DNA from: Chloroflexota bacterium | GTDB taxonomy: Bacteria > Chloroflexota > Dehalococcoidia > SAR202 > UBA6927 | Length of the DNA stretch: 5,209 nt | Assembly (NCBI GenBank): GCA_002717725.1 | Contig: PBBT01000020.1 | Location: forward strand, 67,452-72,660 | Direction of reading: 5' to 3' | Shown here: piece by piece, positions 1-5,209 of the stretch | Position numbering within the stretch: position 1 is the first letter of the stretch | Layout: every line of letters begins with the position of its first letter | The notes under the pieces: generated by a model | The model's input: only the letters and a program-made list of their open reading frames with translations | The model's database searches: none | What the model was told of the DNA's origin: nothing | Translations under genes and position numbers: made by a program

Positions 1-704
1 GTCATTGGTACCAAGTGTGTTAGAAAAGTAATATTTAGAGGTTTACTTTGTTTCTCTTGTAGTTGATTTAATTCTTGAGAAATTTCAGGTAAATGACGGT
101 GACCATCTAACGAATATGCCATGACATTTTCATTTACTTCAGAGTAGTGATTTGATAAGGACAAACTTCTACCTCCGCCTGAAACACCTGATTTAGCATC
201 AATTATTATGTCTGAAGTAATGATTCCAGATTCAACTGCTGGCGCCAAACCTAAAATACTGGAGGTTGGATAACAGCCAGGGACTGCAATTAAATTACTA
301 GCTGAAATTTCTTTTAGATGTAATTCAGGTAGGCCATACACTGATTGATTAATAAGATTTGGATTAGGGTGTTCAACTTTGTACCATTCTTCATATGTTG
401 GAATGTCTTTTAATCTGAAATCTGCGCTAAGATCCAAAGTTTTAAAACCACCACTTATGAATGGTTCAATACTTTGAGCACTTGCGGCATGTGGGAGTGC
501 AGAAATGATCAAGTCAGGACTCCCATCGATTTCTTCAGTTATTCTTAGGTTCACTGATTCTAAGTGCGGGAAGATTTCCCCAAGTTGTTTGCCAGCTGCA
601 CTTCGTCCTGTAATTGAAGTAATTTCGAATTCTGGATGCTGTTGAATGATACGTGCTGTTTCAGCCCCAGCATATCCAGTAACGTTGATTATTCCTACTT
701 TCAT
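1..704 (-). CDS. argC: N-acetyl-gamma-glutamyl-phosphate reductase, N-terminal 234 residues (runs off left edge)
   Basis: This cytosolic enzyme of arginine biosynthesis reduces N-acetyl-glutamyl-5-phosphate to N-acetyl-glutamate semialdehyde with NADPH. Seen in the sequence: an N-terminal Rossmann start (MKVGIINVTGYAGAE, residues 1-15), the catalytic cysteine in VPGCYPTS (Cys144), SGVSGGGR (172-179), the active-site HRHLPEI (His202 and His204), and THLVPM (229-234) at the cut edge. Together these identify ArgC with little doubt. The family is usually about 330-350 residues, so roughly the last third lies outside the window. The ATG at 704 is chosen because AGGAG (715-711) sits six bases upstream. 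The residue normally Gly in GxxGxxG is Asn here (GIINVTG), a variant I recall from Chloroflexota. The gene is divergent from the HOT gene. Other arg genes may follow off the left edge, but that cannot be seen. Confidence 0.96.
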   Translation of the reverse strand, partial: MKVGIINVTGYAGAETARIIQQHPEFEITSITGRSAAGKQLGEIFPHLESVNLRITEEIDGSPDLIISALPHAASAQSIEPFISGGFKTLDLSADFRLKDIPTYEEWYKVEHPNPNLINQSVYGLPELHLKEISASNLIAVPGCYPTSSILGLAPAVESGIITSDIIIDAKSGVSGGGRSLSLSNHYSEVNENVMAYSLDGHRHLPEISQELNQLQEKQSKPLNITFLTHLVPM

Positions 705-710
705 TATTTT

Positions 711-715
711 CTCCT
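711..715 (-). promoter_or_regulatory. Ribosome-binding site of argC
   Basis: On the minus strand AGGAG lies six bases before the ATG at 704. It fixes the start codon and agrees with the ArgC N-terminus beginning at MKVGII, where the family's first beta strand begins. Confidence 0.8.
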
Positions 716-726
716 ATTAGTATATA

Positions 727-755
727 AGTATAATCTTCGTCAAAAACTTCGACAA
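727..755 (-). promoter_or_regulatory. Putative sigma-70-type promoter of argC
   Basis: Reading the minus strand, TTGTCG (755-750) is followed after exactly 17 bases by TATACT (732-727). These match TTGACA at 4/6 and TATAAT at 5/6. Transcription would start near 720, leaving a short leader of about 15 bases that just includes the AGGAG ribosome site. Both elements overlap copies of the TTCGwCAA box described separately, so a regulator binding those boxes could cover the promoter. This is inferred from pattern and spacing only. Confidence 0.45.
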
Positions 756-790
756 GATATTTTGAGTTATTAAGATTGGATTGACGAAGA
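734..790. repeat. Perfect 10-bp inverted repeat plus a third related box in the argC/HOT control region
   Basis: TCTTCGTCAA at 734-743 and TTGACGAAGA at 781-790 are exact reverse complements, separated by 37 bases. A third related copy, TTCGACAA, lies at 748-755, twelve bases (about one helical turn) after the first core TTCGTCAA (736-743). The shared core is TTCGwCAA. The first box touches the argC -10 region, the second coincides with the argC -35, and the third covers the HOT -35. That arrangement suits operators for one regulator controlling both divergent genes. The repeats are directly visible; the operator role and the regulator's identity are inference. No ARG-box-like sequence was recognised. 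Confidence 0.5.
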
Positions 791-809
791 GATTTCCTAT
801 CAATAGACT
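781..809 (+). promoter_or_regulatory. Putative sigma-70-type promoter of the HOT gene
   Basis: TTGACG (781-786, 5/6 to TTGACA) is followed after 17 bases by TAGACT (804-809, 4/6 to TATAAT). The predicted transcription start near 816 gives a leader of about 25 bases containing the ribosome site at 827-835. The -35 hexamer lies within the right arm of the inverted repeat. If this promoter is correct, the in-frame TTG at 781 cannot be the start codon. Confidence 0.45.
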
Positions 810-826
810 TAAAGTATCAATATGTT

Positions 827-835
827 GGAAAGGTG
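827..835 (+). promoter_or_regulatory. Ribosome-binding site that decides the HOT start
   Basis: GGAAAGGTG ends five bases before the ATG at 841. The longer in-frame reading from TTG at 781 has no comparable site, and its extra 20 residues do not resemble the family. Confidence 0.6.
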
Positions 836-840
836 CTTTT

Positions 841-2127
841 ATGCTTGAAGGGAAAAATGAAACTATAGTTACAATGGACACTTCCAGTGTGAAATTTGGA
901 CCTGGCGTTACTCAAGAGTTAGGTTTTGAATTGACTCGGTTGGGGGTAACTAATGTCATGTTAGTTACTGATCCAGTCATGTCAAAACATCAATCGGTAG
1001 ATCAGGCGATATTGTCGATTCAAAAAGAGTCAATTAAAGTAAAAGTTTTCGATAAAGTCAGAGTAGAACCAACTGACGAATCGTTTAAAGAAGCCATACG
1101 ATTTGCTATTGACGGAAAATTTGATGGGTATGTTGCTGTAGGAGGAGGCTCAAGTATTGATACTGCTAAAGCAGCAAACTTGTATGCTACATATCCTGCT
1201 GATTTTTTGGAATATGTGAATGCTCCTATTGGAAAAGCCGTTCCAGTACCTGGTCCTTTAAAACCATTATTTGCAATTCCTACTACTTCAGGAACTGGTA
1301 GTGAAACTACAGGTGTTTCAATATTTGACTTTTTGGAAATGAAAGCCAAAACAGGGATTTCTAGTCGTGCTCTTAGGCCTGTGATGGGTTTAGTAGATCC
1401 TTTGCATACAAAAACTCTACCTGGAATGGTTGTGGCTTCGAGTGGATTGGATGTTCTTTGCCATGGATTGGAATCTTATACTGCTTTGCCATACCAACAA
1501 AGGCATTCACCCGACACAATTGATATGAGACCAACATATCAAGGTTCAAATCCTATTAGTGATGTATGGTCAATTAAGGCTGTTGAAATGGTTGGTAAAA
1601 ATATTGTTGAGGCAGTGCAAAATCCTTTAAATCATCATGCACGTACACAAATGATTCTCGCTGCTACTTTTGCAGGGATTGGATTTGGAAATGCAGGATG
1701 TCATTTACCGCATGGTATGTCCTATCCAATTTCAGGCATGGTTAAAGATTTCATTGTGGATGGTTATCCTGAGGATTCTCCTTTAATTCCTCACGGAATT
1801 TCTGTAATTTTAACTGCTCCTGCGGTCTTTCGATATACAGCATTTGCTGATCCACAAAGACATTTGGAAGCTGCATCTGCTATGGGTTTTGATACTGAAG
1901 GATTGTCATATGAAGATGCTGGAGAAGCATTGGCGCAATCAATAATAAATATTATTCGTCAAATAGGAGTTCCAAATGGTCTTGAAGCAGTTGGATATAC
2001 AGAATCTGATTTGTATTCTTTAGTGAATGGGACTCTTCCTCAGAAGCGTGTTGTAGACTTGTCTCCAAGATTAGTTAATAGTGATGATATTCACCAAATT
2101 CTTATGGACTCAATGAAATTGTGGTGA
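841..2127 (+). CDS. Hydroxyacid-oxoacid transhydrogenase (HOT/ADHFE1-type iron-containing alcohol dehydrogenase)
   Basis: A 428-residue cytosolic group III (iron-type) alcohol dehydrogenase. The HOT branch exchanges hydride between 4-hydroxybutyrate and 2-oxoglutarate through tightly bound NAD, giving succinate semialdehyde and D-2-hydroxyglutarate. Seen in the sequence: the nucleotide-binding GGGSSIDTAK (101-110), PTTSGTGSETTG (147-158), and likely metal ligands Asp204 and His208 (DVLCH), His291 (HGMSYP) and His318 (PHG). Segments such as RVEPTD (74-79), AANLYA (111-116), YQGSNPISD (233-241) and AGIGFGNAG (278-286) match, from memory, human mitochondrial ADHFE1 almost word for word, which is why I prefer HOT over a generic alcohol dehydrogenase. 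The ending SMKLW resembles the SMKLY of ADHFE1. The ATG at 841 is chosen over an in-frame TTG at 781 on ribosome-site and promoter grounds. The exact physiological substrate pair is inferred. The gene is divergent from argC and convergent with nth. Confidence 0.9.
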   Translation: MLEGKNETIVTMDTSSVKFGPGVTQELGFELTRLGVTNVMLVTDPVMSKHQSVDQAILSIQKESIKVKVFDKVRVEPTDESFKEAIRFAIDGKFDGYVAVGGGSSIDTAKAANLYATYPADFLEYVNAPIGKAVPVPGPLKPLFAIPTTSGTGSETTGVSIFDFLEMKAKTGISSRALRPVMGLVDPLHTKTLPGMVVASSGLDVLCHGLESYTALPYQQRHSPDTIDMRPTYQGSNPISDVWSIKAVEMVGKNIVEAVQNPLNHHARTQMILAATFAGIGFGNAGCHLPHGMSYPISGMVKDFIVDGYPEDSPLIPHGISVILTAPAVFRYTAFADPQRHLEAASAMGFDTEGLSYEDAGEALAQSIINIIRQIGVPNGLEAVGYTESDLYSLVNGTLPQKRVVDLSPRLVNSDDIHQILMDSMKLW

Positions 2128-2137
2128 TCGGGTAAAA

Positions 2138-2806
2138 CTAATTCTTGGAACTAGGACATTTTTCTGCAATAACGCACGATGAACATTTAGGATTTTTTGC
2201 TTTACAGATTGCTCGACCATGTTGTATTAATTGCATGTGGAATGCGAATACATCACTTGGGTCCACCATAGGTTCCAAAATGTCGTGAGCTGCGTCTGCA
2301 TTCACTTTTTCTCCAATCAATCCCAATCTTTTTGAAACCCTAAAAATATGAGTATCTACTGGCATTGCAGGCATCCCCAAGGAAAAACAAAGTATTATAG
2401 CGGCAGTTTTAGGTCCAATTCCTGGGAGGTTTTTTAGCCATTCCTTTGCCTCTTTCATGGGCATTTCTTTAAGAAACCATAGGTCGAATGATTTTAATTC
2501 TGAATAAATTTGATTCAATACGTGTTTGATCCTTGGTGCTTTAATTTTTGATAGTCCACCCATTCTAATTGCAATTTCAATTTCATTTTCATCAGCGTTG
2601 GATATGGCTTCAACAGTTTTGAATTTGCGTACCAAGCTTTTAAATGCACGTTCTGAATTAATATCTGAAGTATGTTGGGATAGAATGGTGTAAATTAACT
2701 CAAATGTGGGGTCATATCTTAGTTCCCATTTTGGAGTACCATAATCTTTCTCAAGATATGACATGACTTCTGTGGCCGACAGTTGGGAATGTTTTCTTCT
2801 GGGCAT
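2138..2806 (-). CDS. nth: Endonuclease III-family DNA glycosylase / AP lyase
   Basis: A base-excision-repair enzyme of 222 residues, close to the family's usual 210-220. Family members remove oxidised pyrimidines and cleave the abasic site by beta-elimination. Seen in the sequence: the helix-hairpin-helix LPGIGPKTAA (127-136) with the catalytic lysine Lys133, the catalytic aspartate Asp151 in VDTHIFRV, and a complete [4Fe-4S] motif C-x6-C-x2-C-x5-C (Cys201, 208, 211, 217). The helical segment LSQHTSDINS (42-51) replaces the LSAQATDVSV of E. coli Nth; this variant occurs in several non-proteobacterial endonuclease III-like proteins, so base preference could differ. No clear ribosome site precedes the ATG at 2806. 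It lies only 9 bases after the stop of the upstream propeller gene, so translation is probably coupled within one transcript. The stop lies 10 bases from the convergent HOT stop. Confidence 0.93.
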   Translation of the reverse strand: MPRRKHSQLSATEVMSYLEKDYGTPKWELRYDPTFELIYTILSQHTSDINSERAFKSLVRKFKTVEAISNADENEIEIAIRMGGLSKIKAPRIKHVLNQIYSELKSFDLWFLKEMPMKEAKEWLKNLPGIGPKTAAIILCFSLGMPAMPVDTHIFRVSKRLGLIGEKVNADAAHDILEPMVDPSDVFAFHMQLIQHGRAICKAKNPKCSSCVIAEKCPSSKN

Positions 2807-2815
2807 GCTTATTTA

Positions 2816-3928
2816 TTAGGGTTTCCAAATAGTTGCAGCAATATATCTTTCTCCTTCAGTGGAGTCGTTGTAGTAATATACAACGACGATTTGACCATCT
2901 TTTCTTACAATAGCTCTTGGGTATCCTATGTCTTGATTACCGGCATCTTCGCGAAGGGTGACCTTCCTGTTCCATGTTTCCCCTTCGTCTTCACTTATCA
3001 CACAGTGAATCCCTGATTGAGGGTCGTTAAAATAACTGTTGAAGCTATTATAAGATCGATATCCATACATTAGGGCGATCCTATTGTCCGGAAGTTTTAG
3101 CATTGCTGGGGGATTTCCTGCAATCCCAGTTTCAGACACTGCCGTAGATACATAATGCCAGTTCGCTCCATCATCATCACTTCTTATTAGATCTATCCAA
3201 CAATGATTTTGAATGGTATTACGGCACCTAACTGCAGTAATAATACTTCCAGAATCAAGTTTTACGGATGATGGCATGATGTCGAGGCCGTCTGGGTTTT
3301 CTCGTAACCAAGATTTGAAAATAAAATTTTGACCTCCGTCTGTGGATTGAGCACAAAATACTCTCCCTTGGTCACCATCTGGTTTAGTTGATGAAAGTAG
3401 TAACGTAAGTTTGTTTGGGTTTTGTGGTCCATATGTTAAATAGTCTGTTCGGGCTGCAATACCAAGTTGGTTGAACATTGGTAGTGTATAGGGACCATCC
3501 CAATGATGGCATCTATCTTTTGAAATATAAAACCATGAAGATGCCCCAGCTTTTAGAGCGTTTCGGGAACATAAAAGTGCGAAATCGGGTGCTGTAGTAT
3601 CAATTGAACCATTGAATGGCTTTGGAGCGTTGACTCTATTTGCAACTGGACCTAAATCTAGATTCATGTGTTCATCTGATGCTAAACCGATATTTCCAGG
3701 CGCGATAAGAGGTGCTGGTGAATTAGTCCAAGTCATTCCTCCATCAAGACTCCTAGATTGTATTGTTTCAGTGGTTTTGTCTTTGTCTCGGTAGTGAAAA
3801 CCACCTTGGTTATCATGGTAAGTCAAAGTAAATCCGGTAACGATTTCATCTCCCCAATTCCAGATCCCATAATTTGCCGGCCAACCGGCATATCTTTCTT
3901 TGTTTCTATAAACGATTACGTGTTTCAT
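2816..3928 (-). CDS. Asp-box (BNR) beta-propeller, exo-alpha-sialidase superfamily, cytosolic
   Basis: A 370-residue protein of the sialidase superfamily; the substrate is not known. Asp-boxes (SxDxGxxW), which mark propeller blades, are visible at 60-67 (SLDGGMTW), 195-202 (STDGGQNF), 250-257 (SDDDGANW) and 312-319 (SEDEGETW). A degenerate one lies at 136-143 (SKDRCHHW), where Gly is replaced by Cys. Spacing of 55-76 residues suits a six-bladed propeller. Conserved-looking segments include YAGWPANYGIWNWGDEIVTG (13-32) and GYPRAIVRKDGQIVVVYYY (335-353), which I recall from uncharacterised environmental sialidase-like proteins. Arginines in these segments and in CRN (235-237) are candidates for carboxylate binding, but a full catalytic set (Arg triad, Tyr/Glu, Asp) cannot be assigned. 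There is no signal peptide or membrane segment, so it should be cytosolic, unusual for a polymer-degrading sialidase. The ATG at 3928 is chosen over one at 3958 because of a strong ribosome site. It is first in a unit with nth. Confidence 0.85.
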   Translation of the reverse strand: MKHVIVYRNKERYAGWPANYGIWNWGDEIVTGFTLTYHDNQGGFHYRDKDKTTETIQSRSLDGGMTWTNSPAPLIAPGNIGLASDEHMNLDLGPVANRVNAPKPFNGSIDTTAPDFALLCSRNALKAGASSWFYISKDRCHHWDGPYTLPMFNQLGIAARTDYLTYGPQNPNKLTLLLSSTKPDGDQGRVFCAQSTDGGQNFIFKSWLRENPDGLDIMPSSVKLDSGSIITAVRCRNTIQNHCWIDLIRSDDDGANWHYVSTAVSETGIAGNPPAMLKLPDNRIALMYGYRSYNSFNSYFNDPQSGIHCVISEDEGETWNRKVTLREDAGNQDIGYPRAIVRKDGQIVVVYYYNDSTEGERYIAATIWKP

Positions 3929-3932
3929 AATA

Positions 3933-3940
3933 CCTTCCTT
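3933..3940 (-). promoter_or_regulatory. Ribosome-binding site that decides the start of the propeller gene
   Basis: AAGGAAGG on the minus strand ends four bases before the ATG at 3928. The in-frame ATG at 3958, which would add ten residues, has no purine-rich site before it. The protein alignment also begins naturally at MKHVIVYRN. Confidence 0.7.
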
Positions 3941-3955
3941 GACAGTATTTATTTG

Positions 3956-4003
3956 CACTGTTTAACTGTACGAAGATTTTACCATGACCAAGTATGAACA
4001 GTG
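3956..4003. repeat. 7-bp inverted repeat in the propeller/HEAT divergent region
   Basis: CACTGTT (3956-3962) and AACAGTG (3997-4003) are exact reverse complements 34 bases apart. The shorter core ACTGT/ACAGT occurs four times between 3942 and 4002. It lies in the 111-bp control region between two divergent genes, so it could be an operator pair. A 7-bp repeat in AT-rich DNA can arise by chance. No convincing promoter was found for the minus-strand gene; a TAAAAT box (3981-3976) lacks a matching -35. Confidence 0.25.
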
Positions 4004-4013
4004 TAGATTTAAT
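3984..4013 (+). promoter_or_regulatory. Weak candidate promoter of the HEAT-repeat gene
   Basis: ATGACC (3984-3989, 4/6 to TTGACA) and TTTAAT (4008-4013, 5/6 to TATAAT) are spaced by 18 bases. The predicted start near 4020 would leave a leader of about 20 bases. It overlaps the right arm of the 7-bp inverted repeat. Confidence 0.25.
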
Positions 4014-4039
4014 AGGTTAACTAACTTTTTCGGTGGTCA

Positions 4040-4999
4040 ATGAATTCTGAAAGAACAATTAAAGAAATTCGCTGGGATGACGATTATATAGAAGACACAG
4101 ATTTGTCGATCCTTTCGGGAATAGACATATTAGAGTTTGAAGAAGTTAAATCAGTATGGGATTTAATGGATGATTCAAGTTTAGTTAGTATTCTATCGCG
4201 CTTAAAAATACTTGCTGATACAAATATTAGTTTTGATTATTCAACAGTTTTTAAATCAATGTTATTACATGAATCCGAGGAGATTAGACTTAAAGCGATA
4301 GATGGATTATGGGAACATGAAGACAGAAGTTTGATTCCTGTTTTCACTTCGTTTATTTCGAAGGATAACTCTCAGAATGTAAGACTTGCTTCGGCAAATT
4401 GTTTGGAAAGATTTTTAGACAGATCTCGATCGGTTCCATATCCTAAGAGATATTTGGACAGCTTGAAATTCACATTATTAAACATACTTTCTGGGGATAC
4501 GCATGTTGATGAGTCGCTACGTTACAAGGCACTTGAAATGATTGGATATTTTGATGGTGAAGATATTGACGTATTGATTAAGGATGCGTTTTTTAGTGAA
4601 AATATTAGTGTAAAATCCAGCGCTATAACAGCTATGGGTGTAACTTCAAATCCAATTTGGTTGTCATTGATACTTTCAGATTTGGATGATGTTTATCCTA
4701 CTATTACAATTTCTTCAATCAAGTCTGTAGGTATGCTTGGTGATGGAGAATATTCGAATTGGTTAATCAAATATTTGTCCGATGAAGATGTGGATATTCA
4801 AATTGCTGCAGTTCAATCATTGGGCATACTAGGTAATGAAATTGCTCGAGGTGCAATTTTACAATTTGTAGATGAACTACATGAATCTGATGAAGATGTG
4901 GACGATGATTTACTTTCTGCTATAAACATAGCTATACAGGCTATGGATTTTGATGAAGCTCCATTGGATATGCAGGTTGATTACAAGGATTATCTATAG
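4040..4999 (+). CDS. Acidic HEAT-repeat protein
   Basis: A 319-residue soluble protein of unknown specific role; HEAT repeats are helical-pair scaffolds for protein-protein contacts. Repeat units are visible at about 70-93, 97-126, 141-170, 174-200, 205-234, 238-265 and 268-302. They share patterns such as VRLASANCLERF, LRYKALEMIGY, VKSSAITAMG and IQIAAVQSLGILG. The N-terminal 35 residues and the C-terminal tail are strongly acidic (for example DDD at 13-15 and DEDVDDD at 284-290). No signal peptide, membrane helix or catalytic domain is seen, so it is probably a cytosolic adaptor. From memory, the build EFxxVWxL, then DYSTVFK, then AIDGLWEHED, SLIPV and a run of HEAT units recurs in Chloroflexota genomes. 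The ribosome site is modest (GGTGG, 4032-4036, only three bases from the ATG). A PBS-lyase-type HEAT protein acting on phycobilins is unlikely, as no bilin context exists. Confidence 0.85.
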   Translation: MNSERTIKEIRWDDDYIEDTDLSILSGIDILEFEEVKSVWDLMDDSSLVSILSRLKILADTNISFDYSTVFKSMLLHESEEIRLKAIDGLWEHEDRSLIPVFTSFISKDNSQNVRLASANCLERFLDRSRSVPYPKRYLDSLKFTLLNILSGDTHVDESLRYKALEMIGYFDGEDIDVLIKDAFFSENISVKSSAITAMGVTSNPIWLSLILSDLDDVYPTITISSIKSVGMLGDGEYSNWLIKYLSDEDVDIQIAAVQSLGILGNEIARGAILQFVDELHESDEDVDDDLLSAINIAIQAMDFDEAPLDMQVDYKDYL

Positions 5000-5039
5000 G
5001 TGATAAATGCGTGAACAGGATGATCTAGATAAGATTTAA
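4998..5039 (+). other. Strong ribosome site followed by a 10-codon reading frame; possible minigene or remnant
   Basis: AGGTGAT (4998-5004) begins inside the TAG stop of the HEAT gene. It is fully complementary to the usual 16S rRNA 3' end and sits at ideal distance from ATG at 5007. The frame then reads MREQDDLDKI and stops at TAA (5037-5039), overlapping the stop of the convergent ROK gene. The site is better than that of the HEAT gene itself. It may be the surviving start of a lost downstream operon partner, a tiny peptide, or chance. The hydrophilic, acidic peptide has no recognisable family. Confidence 0.3.
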
Positions 5040-5209
5040 TGGTTTTCGAAAATTAATGATGCTGCACCTAATATGCTAGCGTCTTCGCCTAAAGCAGCTG
5101 TTACTATAGGAGGTGTGTTAATTCGGATGCTTCGAATTGCGTGCGCATTTATTTCTTTTTCTATTGAAGGTTTTAGTAAATCCATACTTTCTGCCATACC
5201 TCCTCCAAT
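5036..5209 (-). CDS. ROK-family sugar kinase (glucokinase-like), C-terminal 57 residues
   Basis: Only the C-terminus lies in the window, and the gene continues past the right edge. The visible part opens with IGGGMAESMDLLKPSIEKEI, the glycine-rich segment followed by a helix that is typical of the ROK (repressor, ORF, kinase) C-terminal lobe. It ends with PPIVTAALGEDASILGAASL, matching the usual ROK ending PAALGDDAGLIGAA. ROK members phosphorylate glucose, N-acetylglucosamine or N-acetylmannosamine with ATP, or act as sugar-responsive repressors. The substrate-binding HxE motif, the zinc cysteines and any N-terminal helix-turn-helix lie outside, so kinase and regulator cannot be told apart for certain. 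The short tail favours a glucokinase-like enzyme. The stop is TAA at 5038-5036, convergent with the HEAT gene 36 bases away. No terminator hairpin was found between them. Confidence 0.85.
   Translation of the reverse strand: MGGGMAESMDLLKPSIEKEINAHAIRSIRINTPPIVTAALGEDASILGAASLIFENH

Noticed and set aside
781..840. N-terminal extension of HOT from an in-frame TTG at 781 (20 extra residues)
   Set aside because: The TTG falls within a likely -35 box and inverted-repeat arm. A good ribosome site instead precedes the ATG at 841, and the family N-terminus fits the shorter form.
1020..1349. Open frame of 109 codons on the minus strand inside HOT
   Set aside because: It is a shadow of the well-supported HOT gene: composition-driven, with no family resemblance.
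3929..3958. Longer propeller start at ATG 3958
   Set aside because: No ribosome site lies upstream, whereas AAGGAAGG precedes the ATG at 3928.
3939..3967. Perfect TTGACA (3939-3944, plus strand) as the -35 of the HEAT promoter
   Set aside because: At 16-18 bases spacing only poor -10 matches occur (TTAACT and similar). The hexamer also overlaps the ribosome site of the opposite-strand gene.
2783..3997. Short plus-strand open frames opposite nth and the propeller gene (2783-3016, 3612-3794, 3758-3997)
   Set aside because: All are antisense to confidently identified genes, lack ribosome sites, and encode no recognisable domain.
5000..5035. Terminator between HEAT and ROK, from the palindrome ATCTAGAT
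   Set aside because: The palindrome is only 8 bp with no loop and no adjacent T-tract, so it is not an intrinsic terminator.
2816..5209. A sialic-acid catabolic cluster linking the sialidase-like propeller with the ROK protein as NanK
   Set aside because: The two genes are separated by a plus-strand HEAT gene. No nanA, nanE or transporter is present, the propeller's active site is unproven, and the ROK ending looks glucokinase-like. It remains only a loose possibility.
1..5209. CRISPR array, insertion sequence, integrase or att site, tRNA/rRNA, riboswitch, toxin-antitoxin or other defence system
   Set aside because: No regularly spaced repeats, terminal repeats, transposase motifs, or tRNA-like or riboswitch folds were seen. 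Nearly all the DNA is covered by ordinary chromosomal genes.

Overview
The window is AT-rich (by eye below 40% GC; not counted) and fully bacterial in layout: close-packed genes, short intergenic gaps, Shine-Dalgarno sites and -35/-10-like promoters. Two proteins point to Chloroflexota, perhaps an AT-rich marine lineage such as SAR202 or another Dehalococcoidia-like group. One is an ArgC whose N-terminus reads INVTGYAGAE. The other is an acidic HEAT-repeat protein of a type I associate with that phylum. This placement is inference from remembered family resemblance; no search was run.

Layout, left to right. Positions 1-704 (minus strand) hold the N-terminal two thirds of argC (arginine biosynthesis), running off the left edge. 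A 136-bp divergent control region (705-840) carries a promoter in each direction and three copies of an 8-bp box, TTCGwCAA, two of which form a perfect 10-bp inverted repeat. Positions 841-2127 (plus) encode an iron-type alcohol dehydrogenase very close to hydroxyacid-oxoacid transhydrogenase (HOT/ADHFE1). After a 10-bp convergent gap comes a two-gene minus-strand unit: an Asp-box beta-propeller of the sialidase superfamily (2816-3928), followed 9 bp later by an endonuclease III-type DNA glycosylase (2138-2806). A second divergent region (3929-4039) separates it from a plus-strand HEAT-repeat protein (4040-4999). Just past the HEAT stop is a strong ribosome-binding site that opens a reading frame of only 10 codons. 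The right edge (5036-5209, minus) is the C-terminus of a ROK-family sugar kinase or regulator.

The genes do not form one obvious pathway. Arginine synthesis, hydroxyacid/2-oxoacid redox exchange, base-excision repair, a putative carbohydrate-active propeller and a ROK kinase look like ordinary chromosomal housekeeping and metabolism. No mobile element, CRISPR array, RNA gene or defence or secretion system was seen. The points most worth a second look are the repeated box in the argC/HOT control region, the close eukaryote-mitochondrial likeness of HOT, the cytosolic Asp-box propeller coupled to a repair gene, and the aborted ribosome-binding site after the HEAT gene.
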